A stretch of 64,000 bases of DNA from Microvirga flocculans ATCC BAA-817. Its GTDB lineage: Bacteria > Pseudomonadota > Alphaproteobacteria > Rhizobiales > Beijerinckiaceae. The stretch covers positions 3,376 to 67,375 of the forward strand of contig NZ_KI912469.1 in the NCBI RefSeq assembly GCF_000518665.1, written 5' to 3'. The first letter of the stretch is position 1. Each line of letters opens with the position of its first letter. The notes below the pieces were generated by a model. It made no database searches and was not told the DNA's origin. It saw nothing but the letters and a program-made list of their open reading frames with translations. Made by a program: the position numbers and the translations under genes. Shown here in pieces: positions 44,901-54,408 of the stretch.

Positions 44901-45284
44901 ATGTACTCCCATACGACGATCGGGGCAAATGACCTCGCCCGGGCCAGGGCCTTCTACGACACGGTGCTGGCTCCCCTGGGGCTGGAGGTGCGGTATGCGG
45001 ACGAGACCATCGTCGGCTGGGGGCGGCCGGGCGGACGGCCGCAATTCCTGGTGGTGCGGCCCTTCGACGGCGGGGAGCCCAGCGTCGGCAACGGCTCCAT
45101 GATCGCGCTGCTCGCGCCCGAGCGCCGGGTGGTCGATGCCTGCCATGCCGCCGCCCTGGAGCAGGGCGGGACGGACGAGGGCGGGCCGGGCCTGCGCCCG
45201 CACTATCATCGCAACTATTACGGCGCCTATTTCCGCGATCTCGACGGCAACAAGATCTGCATCGTCAGCCATCACGCCGAATAG
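44901..45284 (+). CDS. VOC family (glyoxalase/bleomycin-resistance fold) protein
   Basis: A 127-residue single-domain VOC protein: SHTTIGANDLARARAFYDTV at the N-terminus, HHRNYY-like metal-side residues (PHYHRNYYGAYFRDLDGNKI) and a final CIVSHHAE. His4 and the late Tyr/Asp-Gly-Asn segment fit a metal-binding VOC enzyme, but the substrate is unknown. It is distinct from glyoxalase I at 6.9 kb. The next gene, creA, follows after 51 bp in the same direction. Confidence 0.88.
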   Translation: MYSHTTIGANDLARARAFYDTVLAPLGLEVRYADETIVGWGRPGGRPQFLVVRPFDGGEPSVGNGSMIALLAPERRVVDACHAAALEQGGTDEGGPGLRPHYHRNYYGAYFRDLDGNKICIVSHHAE

Positions 45285-45335
45285 CCTCTCCCCAAAGGCC
45301 CGCGGCATCCCCACATGACAGCGTAACCGTGGGAG

Positions 45336-45854
45336 ATGTACCGGACGATGCTTGCGCGAATCGCTTTGGCCCTGGCCCTGACATGCGGGGCCGTGACGGG
45401 GGTGGCCGCCCAGGAGCCCGACCTGATCTTCAAGAAATCGACGGTCTGGCGGGCGTTGACCCCGGACGACAAGCTCGCCGTCTACGGGATCGACGATCCC
45501 GTGGTGGAGGGCGTGGCCTGCCATTACACGACCCCTGAGCGGGGCGGCATTTCCGGCACCTTCGGCGTGGCCGAGGAGGTCTCCGACATCTCGCTCTCGT
45601 GCCGCCAGGTCGGCCCGGTGAGGTTCAAGCAGAAATTCGGCCAGGGCGAAGTGGTGTTCAGCGAGCGCCGGTCCCTGATCTTCAAGAAGATGCAGATCGT
45701 CCGGGGCTGCGACGCGAAGCGCAACACCCTGGTCTACATGGTCTATTCCGACCGGCCCATCGAGGGCTCGCCCAAGAACTCCACTTCCAGCGTGCCCCTG
45801 ATGCCCTGGGGAACGGAGGCTCCGCCGAAATGCGGGGACTGGCTGAAGTCGTAA
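45336..45854 (+). CDS. creA: CreA family exported protein
   Basis: A 172-residue protein with a signal peptide (RIALALALTCGAVTGVAAQE) and the CreA domain: DDKLAVYGIDDPVVEGVACH, GVAEEVSDISLSCRQVGP, FKKMQIVRGCDAKRNTLVYM and NSTSSVPLMPWG. The family is periplasmic and its activity is unknown. The first ATG is placed directly behind GGGAG, too close for good initiation. The ATG four codons later (45348) may be used instead and still gives an intact signal peptide. Confidence 0.88.
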   Translation: MYRTMLARIALALALTCGAVTGVAAQEPDLIFKKSTVWRALTPDDKLAVYGIDDPVVEGVACHYTTPERGGISGTFGVAEEVSDISLSCRQVGPVRFKQKFGQGEVVFSERRSLIFKKMQIVRGCDAKRNTLVYMVYSDRPIEGSPKNSTSSVPLMPWGTEAPPKCGDWLKS

Positions 45855-45866
45855 GAGGGCCGGCGG

Positions 45867-46478
45867 TCAGCCCGCCCCCTCGCTCAGCAGAAGTCTCGCG
45901 GCCGTCGCCCACATGACGAGCCCGATGGCGATGTCGAGGACCCTCCACGTGACGGGGCGGGCGAAGAGCGGCTTCAGCAGGCGGGCGCCGAAGCCGAGGG
46001 AGAAGAAGAACGCGAAGGAAGCCAGCATGGCCCCCGCCGCGAACGATCCCTTGCCCTCGGCGAACTGGGTCGAGATCGAGCCGATCAGGACCACCGTGTC
46101 GAGATAGACATGCGGGTTGAGCCAGGTCAGGGCGAGGCAGGTGAGCACCGCGCGCCCGAGATCGGCGGGCGCGCCCTCCGACGGCCGCAAGGAGGCCGAC
46201 CCGAGCGCGGCCATGAAGCTGCGGGCCCCATAGGCCAGGAGAAAGGCAATTCCCCCATAGCGCAGGATTGTCTCGGCCCAGGGCAGCCGTGCGCCGAGCT
46301 GCGCGAAGCCGGAGACCCCGGCGAGAATGAGCACCGCATCCGACAGCGCGCAGGTTAGGCACACGGCGAGCACATGCTCGCCGCGCAGGCCGATGCGCAG
46401 CACGAAGGCGTTCTGGGCGCCGATGGGGAGAATGAGGCTGAGGCCGAGGAGAAAGCCTGCGAGGAGGGGAGAGGTCAT
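45867..46478 (-). CDS. argO: LysE/ArgO-type basic amino acid exporter
   Basis: A 203-residue membrane protein of the LysE superfamily with about six helices. Diagnostic segments are GLSLILPIGAQNAFVLRIGL, CALSDAVLILAGVSGF and ALTWLNPHVYLDTVVLIGSI. The ATG at 46478 is preferred to a TTG eight codons upstream. It is divergently transcribed from the ArgP-type regulator, with 94 bp between starts. This is the classic arrangement in which the regulator activates export of lysine or arginine when these amino acids build up. Confidence 0.92.
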   Translation of the reverse strand: MTSPLLAGFLLGLSLILPIGAQNAFVLRIGLRGEHVLAVCLTCALSDAVLILAGVSGFAQLGARLPWAETILRYGGIAFLLAYGARSFMAALGSASLRPSEGAPADLGRAVLTCLALTWLNPHVYLDTVVLIGSISTQFAEGKGSFAAGAMLASFAFFFSLGFGARLLKPLFARPVTWRVLDIAIGLVMWATAARLLLSEGAG

Positions 46479-46572
46479 GGCGCTGGCCCGGAAAGGAGAC
46501 AATGCTTGCTAGACCCGGCCGCGAAATTAGGACAGTTAAAGTCTCTCAGGCCGATTTAGAAAAACTGATCCG

Positions 46573-47466
46573 ATGCTGGATTATTCCCTCCTCTCCGCTC
46601 TGGCAGCGGTTATCCGAACCGGCAGCTTCGAGCGGGCGGCCCAGCAGCTGAACGTCACCCCTTCGGCGATCTCCCAGAGAATCAAGCTTCTGGAGGAGCG
46701 GATCGGGACCGTCCTCGTCATCCGTGGCCAGCCCTGCCTGGCCACGGAAGCGGGGCAGCGCCTGTGCCGGCACGTGGAGCAGGTGGCCCTTCTCGAGAAT
46801 GCCCTGCGCCGGAGCCTTCCCGGGGTTCAGCCTGAAATACGGCCGGTCACGCTGCGCATCGCCGTGAATGCGGATAGCCTCGCCACCTGGTTGGTCGCAG
46901 CCATGGCGAGGACGGAAGGCATTCTTTTCGATCTTGTCCTCGACGATCAGGATCACAGCGTCGACTGGCTGCGGCGGGGCGAGGTCGTGGCGGCGGTAAC
47001 CTCGCACGGCAAGCCGATCCAGGGGTGCAATGCCTATCCTCTGGGAGCCCTGCGATACGTCGCCACCGCAAGCCCCGACTACATGGCCCGGTGGTTCCCC
47101 CGGGGGATGGATGAGGGCGCGATCTCCCGGGCCCCGTGTCTGGTCTTCAACCAGAAGGACCAATTGCAGGCCCTCTGGCTGCGCGAGGCCCTCGGCCTGG
47201 ATGTCAGGCCGCCGGTCCACTGGCTGCCGTCATCCCAGGCCTTCGTGGACGCGGCTCTGGCGGGATTGGGTTGGGGAATGAACCCGGAAGTGCTGGTGGT
47301 GGACCATCTCCGGGCCGGAAGGCTGGTGGCCTTGAAGCCCGGGCATGTTCTGGAGGTGCCCCTGGTCTGGCAGCAGAGCCGCATCGTCGCTCCCCTGCTG
47401 AAGGACGTCACCCAGGCCGTTCTGGATGCGGCCCGGACCTTTCTAGCGCCTTTTGAGCCGGTCTGA
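46573..47466 (+). CDS. argP: LysR-family regulator ArgP/LysG
   Basis: A 297-residue LysR-type regulator. The N-terminal winged helix is LLSALAAVIRTGSFERAAQQ followed by LNVTPSAISQRIKLLEERIG. The effector domain has the ArgP-like text VTLRIAVNADSLATWLVAAM and LDDQDHSVDWLRRGEVVAAV. ArgP/LysG binds arginine or lysine and controls the exporter gene, here the divergent argO. The shared intergenic region must contain its operator, but no clear T-N11-A dyad could be picked out by eye. Confidence 0.92.
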   Translation: MLDYSLLSALAAVIRTGSFERAAQQLNVTPSAISQRIKLLEERIGTVLVIRGQPCLATEAGQRLCRHVEQVALLENALRRSLPGVQPEIRPVTLRIAVNADSLATWLVAAMARTEGILFDLVLDDQDHSVDWLRRGEVVAAVTSHGKPIQGCNAYPLGALRYVATASPDYMARWFPRGMDEGAISRAPCLVFNQKDQLQALWLREALGLDVRPPVHWLPSSQAFVDAALAGLGWGMNPEVLVVDHLRAGRLVALKPGHVLEVPLVWQQSRIVAPLLKDVTQAVLDAARTFLAPFEPV

Positions 47467-47478
47467 GATGCGTTTGCT

Positions 47479-47802
47479 TCAGTTGGAGCAGGTCACGGAG
47501 ACCGGGGGCTCCTTCGGTCCGAGCGACGCCTTCTGGATGCTGCCGGTGATCTCGTCGGGGGAAATCTGGCGGAAGGACACGGCCTTGGCGTAGCCATGGG
47601 CCTCGCACCAGACCTTCGCCACATCTTGGCCACAAGCCTGGTTTGTGATGAGGCATTCCGCGACGCCGTAGCCGTCGGCGGCGGGGACCATGAAGGTGGC
47701 TTGGGTCGAAGAGGCCTTGGTGCCGTTGGGGAGCAGCGTCAGGGACGCGGCTGCAAGAAACACGACAGTACCCATCCCGAGCATGGCGAATGCGCGGCGC
47801 AT
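47479..47802 (-). CDS. Exported protein of unknown function
   Basis: A 107-residue protein. The N-terminus RRAFAMLGMGTVVFLAAASL looks like a signal peptide or anchor. The rest (VPAADGYGVAECLITNQACG, VAKVWCEAHGYAKAVSFRQI, VSVTCSN) has four cysteines and probably forms disulfides in the periplasm. The ATG at 47802 has GAGG 6 nt upstream, better than the in-frame ATG at 47814. It is convergent with argP (12 bp apart). No family is recognised. Confidence 0.6.
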   Translation of the reverse strand: MRRAFAMLGMGTVVFLAAASLTLLPNGTKASSTQATFMVPAADGYGVAECLITNQACGQDVAKVWCEAHGYAKAVSFRQISPDEITGSIQKASLGPKEPPVSVTCSN

Positions 47803-48095
47803 CGAAGACCTCATTGGTTGAACCCGTGCGACAATGTCACGGACGTGCGTGAACAAAGCTCTAACGCGCTCGGGCGAAACGCGTTTCATGCCGATTTGCA
47901 AATAAAACATGCTTACCAAATGGGAAACCTTGACGTCCCCCGGGCGACAAGGCATTGATGGCTTCATGAACACGGCAACGATCCTCATTTCCGGGATTAT
48001 TTGCGGCTAGCGCATTTCGCTGGCTGGAGCCGTCTCGTTCTCGTTCCAAGATCGAAACCGCCCTCCGGCCTGCGGCCTGACAGGGGTTTGGTTTC

Positions 48096-49564
<1,469 letters not shown>

Positions 49565-49565
<1 letters not shown>

Positions 49566-50074
49566 TGGGACAGGCCTTGCCGAAACCGGGGCTGCGGCCC
49601 TTCCTGCCGTCGGACCTCGCGGCGCTCGTCGATATCTTCGAGGAGAGCATCGCGGAGCTGACGGGGGATGATTACAGCCCGAGCCAGCAGGAAGCCTGGA
49701 TCGCGCTCGCCGAGGATGAAGCCTTCGCGCAGAAGCTCGCGCAGGGGCTCACCCTGGTAGCGACCGTCGAAGGCTCCCCCGTCGGCTTCATCGCGCTGAA
49801 AGGCAACGAGGTGATCGAGCTTTTCCACGTGCATCCGGCCGTGGCGGGGCAGGGGATCGGCACGATGCTCTACGATGCGGTGGAAAAGCTCGCCGGCGCA
49901 CGCGGCGCCGCGCGCTTGGTGGCGGAGGTCAGCGACAACGCGCAGCCTTTCTTCCAGAAGCACGGTTTCCAGCCGCAACGCCGCAACACGCTGCCGCTCG
50001 GCGATGAATGGCTCGGCACCACCACCATGGAAAAGCGCCTGACGCCGCAGGAGGACAGGAGATTGTCGTCATGA
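49565..50074 (+). CDS. GNAT family N-acetyltransferase
   Basis: A 169-residue acetyltransferase. The acetyl-CoA site is VHPAVAGQGIGTMLYDAVEK, with earlier strand text GFIALKGNEVIELFHVH and the ending FFQKHGFQPQRRNTLPLGDE. It is translationally coupled to cysS (TGATG) and to cimA (ATGA). The substrate is unknown. The pairing with cysS and cimA is repeated in related genomes as far as I recall, but the functional link is unclear. Confidence 0.9.
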
Positions 50075-51666
50075 GCCGCGAACGCGTCTATCTCTTCGAC
50101 ACCACCCTGCGCGACGGGGCGCAGACGACGGGCGTCGATTTCTCGCTCGATGACAAGAAGGCGATTGCCTCGCTTCTCGACCGGCTCGGAGTCGATTACG
50201 TGGAGGGCGGCTATCCGGGCGCGAACCCGCTCGACACCGCCTTCTTTGCCGAGAGGCGCACGAGCGGCGCGAAGTTCACGGCGTTCGGCATGACGAAGCG
50301 CGCCGGGCGCTCCGTCTCGAACGATCCGGGCGTCGCGGCCCTGCTCGAAGCGCAGGCCGACGCCATCTGCTTCGTCGCCAAGTCCTGGGATTATCACGTC
50401 CACGTGGCGCTGGAGACGTCGCTGGAGGAGAATCTCGCCGGTATCCACGAAAGCGTCGAAGCCGCCCGCGCGAAGGGCCGCGAGGTGCTCGTCGATTGCG
50501 AGCATTTCTTCGACGGCTACAAGGCCAATCCCGATTATGCCCTGTCCTGCGTGAAGACCGCCTACGAGGCCGGCGCGCGCTGGATCGTGCTCTGCGACAC
50601 CAATGGCGGCACGCTGCCTCACGAGGTGATGGAGATCGTCACCGCCGTGACGAAGGCGGTGCCGGGATCTCATATCGGCATCCATGCCCACGACGATTGC
50701 GGATGCGCGGTCGCGAATTCCCTCGCCGCCGTGGAAGCTGGCGCGCGCCATATCCAGGGCACGCTCAACGGCCTCGGCGAACGGTGCGGCAACGCCAACC
50801 TCGTCACCCTGATCGGCGCGCTGAAACTGAAGGACGGCTATGCCGCGCGCTTCGATCTCGGCGTCACCGACGACATGCTGGGCCAGCTCACCCACGTCTC
50901 CCGGCAGGTGGACGAAATCCTCAATCGCCAGCCGAACCGCCACGCGCCTTTCGTCGGCGCGAGCGCCTTCGCCACCAAGGCTGGGATCCATGCCTCCGCG
51001 GTGCTGAAGGATCCGCGCACCTACGAGCACGTGGAGCCGGAAACCGTCGGCAATGTCCGCAAGGTGTTGGTCTCGGACCAGGGCGGTCAGTCGAACATTC
51101 TCGCCGAGCTGAAACGCTGCGGCTTTGCGCTGGAGAAGGGCGATCCCCGCATCGGGCGCGTGCTCGACGAGGTGAAGCGCAAGGAAGCCGAGGGCTTCGC
51201 CTTCGAAGGGGCGGATGCGTCCTTCTATGTGCTCGTCAAACGCATGCTCGGCGAGGTTCCCGCCTTCTTCGACGTGGAGCGCTTCTCGGTGAACGTGGAG
51301 CGCCGCTACAACGCGGTCGGCGAGCTCGTCACCGTCGCGGAGGCCATCGTGAAGGTGCGCGTGGGCGATGAGGTGCTGATCTCGGCCGCCGAGGGCAACG
51401 GCCCGGTGAACGCCCTCGACGTGGCCCTGCGCAAGGATCTGGGCAAGTACCAGAACCTGATCCAGGACCTGGAGCTGGTGGACTACAAGGTGCGCATCTA
51501 CCAGGGCGGTTCGGACGCGGTCACGCGCGTGCTGATCGAGTTCGCCGACGGGTCCGGCGAGCGCTGGACCACCATCGGCGTCTCGCCCAACATCATCGAC
51601 GCCTCGTTCCAGGCGCTGACGGATTCGATGGTCTATAAGCTGTTGAAGGCCGGCGCTTCGCTCTGA
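50071..51666 (+). CDS. cimA: Citramalate synthase
   Basis: A 531-residue enzyme that condenses pyruvate and acetyl-CoA to citramalate, giving a threonine-independent route to isoleucine. The DRE-TIM motif is LFDTTLRDGAQTTGVDFSLD. The metal-site segment is GIHAHDDCGCAVANSLAAVE, then GTLNGLGERCGNANLVTLI. The C-terminal regulatory region (residues about 400-531, VNALDVALRKDLGKYQN) matches CimA rather than LeuA. The ATG at 50071 overlaps the acetyltransferase stop by 4 bp. Confidence 0.92.
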   Translation: MSRERVYLFDTTLRDGAQTTGVDFSLDDKKAIASLLDRLGVDYVEGGYPGANPLDTAFFAERRTSGAKFTAFGMTKRAGRSVSNDPGVAALLEAQADAICFVAKSWDYHVHVALETSLEENLAGIHESVEAARAKGREVLVDCEHFFDGYKANPDYALSCVKTAYEAGARWIVLCDTNGGTLPHEVMEIVTAVTKAVPGSHIGIHAHDDCGCAVANSLAAVEAGARHIQGTLNGLGERCGNANLVTLIGALKLKDGYAARFDLGVTDDMLGQLTHVSRQVDEILNRQPNRHAPFVGASAFATKAGIHASAVLKDPRTYEHVEPETVGNVRKVLVSDQGGQSNILAELKRCGFALEKGDPRIGRVLDEVKRKEAEGFAFEGADASFYVLVKRMLGEVPAFFDVERFSVNVERRYNAVGELVTVAEAIVKVRVGDEVLISAAEGNGPVNALDVALRKDLGKYQNLIQDLELVDYKVRIYQGGSDAVTRVLIEFADGSGERWTTIGVSPNIIDASFQALTDSMVYKLLKAGASL

Positions 51667-51701
51667 TTCAGAGTCTCACACTCACCTGAATTGATACTCT
51701 C

Positions 51702-52151
51702 ATGAACGCCTCGATCCTTCTGCCGCTCGCAGGAATCCTCCTGGGTGGCGTTTTTGTCGCCACCCAGGCTCCCATCAACGCGGCGCTGGCGCGCACGCTC
51801 GGCGATCCGATCCTGGCCGCCTGCGTCTCGTTCGGAATCGGGTTCGCGATCCTGGCGGCGATCAGCGCCTTTCGCGGTGCGTGGCCGTCGGGCAGCGCCG
51901 TTGCCGCAGCTCCCTGGTGGTCCTGGCTCGGCGGGTTGCTCGGCGCGTTCTATGTCGCCGTTGTTGTCTGGGGCGTGCCTCAGCTCGGCGTGGTGAGCAC
52001 CGTGGCGGCTCTCGTCTTCGGGCAGGTGGCCGCAGCCCTGGTTCTGGACGCGGTGGGAGCCTTCGGGCTTCCCGTCCAGGCCATCACCTGGCAGCGGCTC
52101 ATCGCAGCGGGCATGATCCTGGGCGGGCTCGTCCTGTCCCGTGCAGGATGA
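51702..52151 (+). CDS. DMT family transporter, YdcZ/DUF606 type
   Basis: A 149-residue membrane protein with five predicted helices; family members work as pairs or fused halves of ten helices. Segments such as LAGILLGGVFVATQAPINAA, GGLLGAFYVAVVVWGVPQLG and ITWQRLIAAGMILGGLVLSR are typical of the family. A second half-transporter gene is not adjacent. It lies 35 bp after cimA on the same strand and may be read from the same transcript. The substrate is unknown. Confidence 0.85.
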   Translation: MNASILLPLAGILLGGVFVATQAPINAALARTLGDPILAACVSFGIGFAILAAISAFRGAWPSGSAVAAAPWWSWLGGLLGAFYVAVVVWGVPQLGVVSTVAALVFGQVAAALVLDAVGAFGLPVQAITWQRLIAAGMILGGLVLSRAG

Positions 52152-52156
52152 AATCG

Positions 52157-52225
52157 AGAGCATCGAACGCAAAAGTGGGAACCTGTTTTGCGTGCAAAGA
52201 TGCGCCAAAACATAAGCTTGAAACG
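52157..52225 (+). repeat. Dispersed intergenic repeat, AAAAGTGGG family
   Basis: Shares a 21-bp identical block at 52160-52180 (GCATCGAACG..AAAAGTGGGA) with 1309-1329, followed by a stretch that diverges more. It lies directly after the YdcZ gene and before the convergent LOG gene. Confidence 0.75.
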
Positions 52226-52257
52226 TCGGGCCTGAGCCCGACGCTACGACCGATGCT

Positions 52258-52866
52258 TCAGAACTTCGTCTCGATCAGGTCGGCGTTCTCGACGATGCCG
52301 ATGCGCCGCGCGGCGTTCTCCAGCATCGGGATCACCTCCTCGACGCGCTCGGCCACCAGATAGTTCAGTTCCAGGCCGGGGCGGATGAAACCCTGTTCGC
52401 GCATATGCGCGATGAGGGTCAGGAGCGGCTTCCAGAAATTCTTGATGCTGAGCATCAGGATCGGCTTGGTGTGCTGGCCGAGCTGCGACCAGGTCATCTG
52501 CTCGACCAGTTCCTCCAGGGTCCCGATTCCGCCGGGCAGGGCGACGAAGGCATCGGCCCTCTCGAACATCAGCCGCTTGCGGGTGTGCATGTCGGGCACG
52601 ACGATGGTTTCCTGCACCTCGTGCAGGAGCCTCTCCCGGGACTTCAGGAATTCCGGAATGATGCCGGTCACATAGCCGCCGTGATCGAGCACGGCCTTGG
52701 CCACCGTGCCCATGAGGCCGACATTGCCCCCGCCATAGACAAGGCTGATTCCCTGTTCGGCCATGGAACGGCCCAATGCCGCCGCATTTTCAGCGAAAAC
52801 GGGATCGTCTCCGAATCCGGAGCCGCAATAAACACAGATGGATGCAATAGGTTTGACGGAAGACAT
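52258..52866 (-). CDS. LOG family nucleoside 5'-monophosphate phosphoribohydrolase
   Basis: A 203-residue TIGR00730 protein. The nucleotide-binding and catalytic motif is FVALPGGIGTLEELVEQMTW, with the arginine segment DMHTRKRLMFERAD. The N-terminus ICVYCGSGFGDDPVFAENAA and GISLVYGGGNVGLMG are typical. LOG enzymes release the base from cytokinin or purine monophosphates. In bacteria without cytokinin they may serve nucleotide salvage. The ATG at 52866 has GAGAGG upstream. It is divergent from the LysM gene. Confidence 0.92.
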   Translation of the reverse strand: MSSVKPIASICVYCGSGFGDDPVFAENAAALGRSMAEQGISLVYGGGNVGLMGTVAKAVLDHGGYVTGIIPEFLKSRERLLHEVQETIVVPDMHTRKRLMFERADAFVALPGGIGTLEELVEQMTWSQLGQHTKPILMLSIKNFWKPLLTLIAHMREQGFIRPGLELNYLVAERVEEVIPMLENAARRIGIVENADLIETKF

Positions 52867-52994
52867 GGACCTCTCGGGGAGGAGAAGGTCCTCCCGCTCT
52901 GAATCATAGAGCATATTTTGTCCTTTATGGCCGTAGCCTTTTGAAAGATAAACGGTTTAAATGCAGGAAAGTGCCGCGTTTGAGAAAAAGCATC

Positions 52995-54305
52995 ATGGCG
53001 CATCCTAAAGAGTTAAAGGGGACGATCGCGCTTCTGGGCGTGGCGGCGGCGGCAGTCGTCGCGGTTCTCCTCGGCGTGCTGTACTGGTCCTGGTCCGGAC
53101 AGTCCGGAACCGCGCCGAATGCGGCCCCGCCCCAGACCGCGCAGCCTTCCCCGGCGCCTGCATCCCCGCAGAAGGCCGAGACCAAGCCCGCCGGAACAGG
53201 CGAGGCTTCTCCCGCGCCCGCTAAGGATGCCCCCATCGTTCCCTCCTTCGATCTGGTTCGCGTGGAGCCGGATGGCGAGAGCGTGATTGCCGGGCGCGCG
53301 GCCCCCGGGGCTACCATCGAGCTTCTGAGGGGCGATCAGGTTCACGCCCGCGCGGCGGCCGACGCCTCGGGACTGTTCGCTATCGTGCCCCCGCCGCTGC
53401 CGCCCGGCTCGCATCAGGTGGCGCTGCAATCCATCGCGCCGGACGGCACCCGGCAGCGCTCGGCGCAGAACGTGACCGTCGTCATCACCGATGCCAAGAC
53501 CCGGCCCCTCGTGACCTTGACGGCGCCCGACAAGCCCACGGTCGTGCTGTCGAATCCCGAACCGCCCGCCAAGGCCGCCGAGGAGGCAAAGCCCGAGGCC
53601 AAGGCCCCGGAGACGAAGGCCGCCGAGGCCAAGCCCGCCGAGACCGCCGCTCCATCCGGACAGCAGCAGCAGGCCTCCGCGCCCGCCGTCTCTCCGCCCG
53701 CGCAGCCTGCACCCCGTCCCGAGATCAAGATCGTGACGGTGGAGGCGGAGGAGGGAAAGCTCTTCGTCTCCGGCCTTTCCGCGCCGGGCGCAACGGTTCG
53801 CCTCTACCTCAACGAGAGCTTCATCGCTCCCGGCGGAGCCGGCGGCGACGGAAAGGTGTCCTTTTCGATCGGCAGCGGCGTGAAGCCGGGCGACTACCGG
53901 ATCCGCCTCGATGACGTGGACCCGGTTTCCGGGCAGGTCCGGTCCAGTGCCGAGGTGGATTTCAACGTTCCCGTTCAGGTGGCAGCAGCCCAGCCGCAGG
54001 CTTCTGGAGCGCCGCAAGCCCCGAACGCCGAGACCCCGGCCCGGCCGGAGGCCTCCCGCGAAGCGGCCTCCGCCGCGCCCCAGGCGCGGGTGGCCGATGT
54101 GGGAACGGTCACCATTCCCAACATCAACACCACGATCGTGTCCCGGGGCGACAATCTCTGGCGCATCAGCCAGCGCGTCTACGGCAAGGGGCTCCGCTAC
54201 ACGGTGATCTATGGCGCGAACCAGGACCAGATCCGCAATCCGGACCTGATCTATCCGGGGCAGGTCTTCGTGCTGCCGTCCGACCGCGAGCCCAAGAGCA
54301 ACTGA
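52995..54305 (+). CDS. LysM peptidoglycan-binding membrane protein
   Basis: A 436-residue protein with one N-terminal membrane anchor (TIALLGVAAAAVVAVLLGVL). A long Ala/Pro/Lys-rich linker (residues about 45-90 and 175-240) is interspersed with two Ig-like segments (RVEPDGESVIAGRAAPGATI; VEAEEGKLFVSGLSAPGATV). A C-terminal LysM domain follows (TTIVSRGDNLWRISQRVYGK, then DQIRNPDLIYPGQVFVLP). It should span from membrane to cell wall. The ATG at 52995 is chosen; the upstream in-frame ATG gives an odd basic tail. A terminator palindrome follows. Confidence 0.9.
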   Translation: MAHPKELKGTIALLGVAAAAVVAVLLGVLYWSWSGQSGTAPNAAPPQTAQPSPAPASPQKAETKPAGTGEASPAPAKDAPIVPSFDLVRVEPDGESVIAGRAAPGATIELLRGDQVHARAAADASGLFAIVPPPLPPGSHQVALQSIAPDGTRQRSAQNVTVVITDAKTRPLVTLTAPDKPTVVLSNPEPPAKAAEEAKPEAKAPETKAAEAKPAETAAPSGQQQQASAPAVSPPAQPAPRPEIKIVTVEAEEGKLFVSGLSAPGATVRLYLNESFIAPGGAGGDGKVSFSIGSGVKPGDYRIRLDDVDPVSGQVRSSAEVDFNVPVQVAAAQPQASGAPQAPNAETPARPEASREAASAAPQARVADVGTVTIPNINTTIVSRGDNLWRISQRVYGKGLRYTVIYGANQDQIRNPDLIYPGQVFVLPSDREPKSN

Positions 54306-54339
54306 ACCGGCGGCTGAACAGGCGCACAGGGGATTCGGA

Positions 54340-54367
54340 AAAGGCGGGGTGAATTCACCCCGCCTTT
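54340..54367. terminator. 28-bp perfect palindrome after the LysM gene
   Basis: AAAGGCGGGGTGAA and its exact complement TTCACCCCGCCTTT adjoin at 54353/54354. As RNA it would form a GC-rich hairpin ending in TTT. It sits 34 bp after the LysM stop and 42 bp before the Atm1-type gene, so it most likely separates the two units. Confidence 0.8.
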
Positions 54368-54408
54368 CGCTTATATCGAGGCTCTCGATTTCGATTGGAT
54401 CCTCGCGA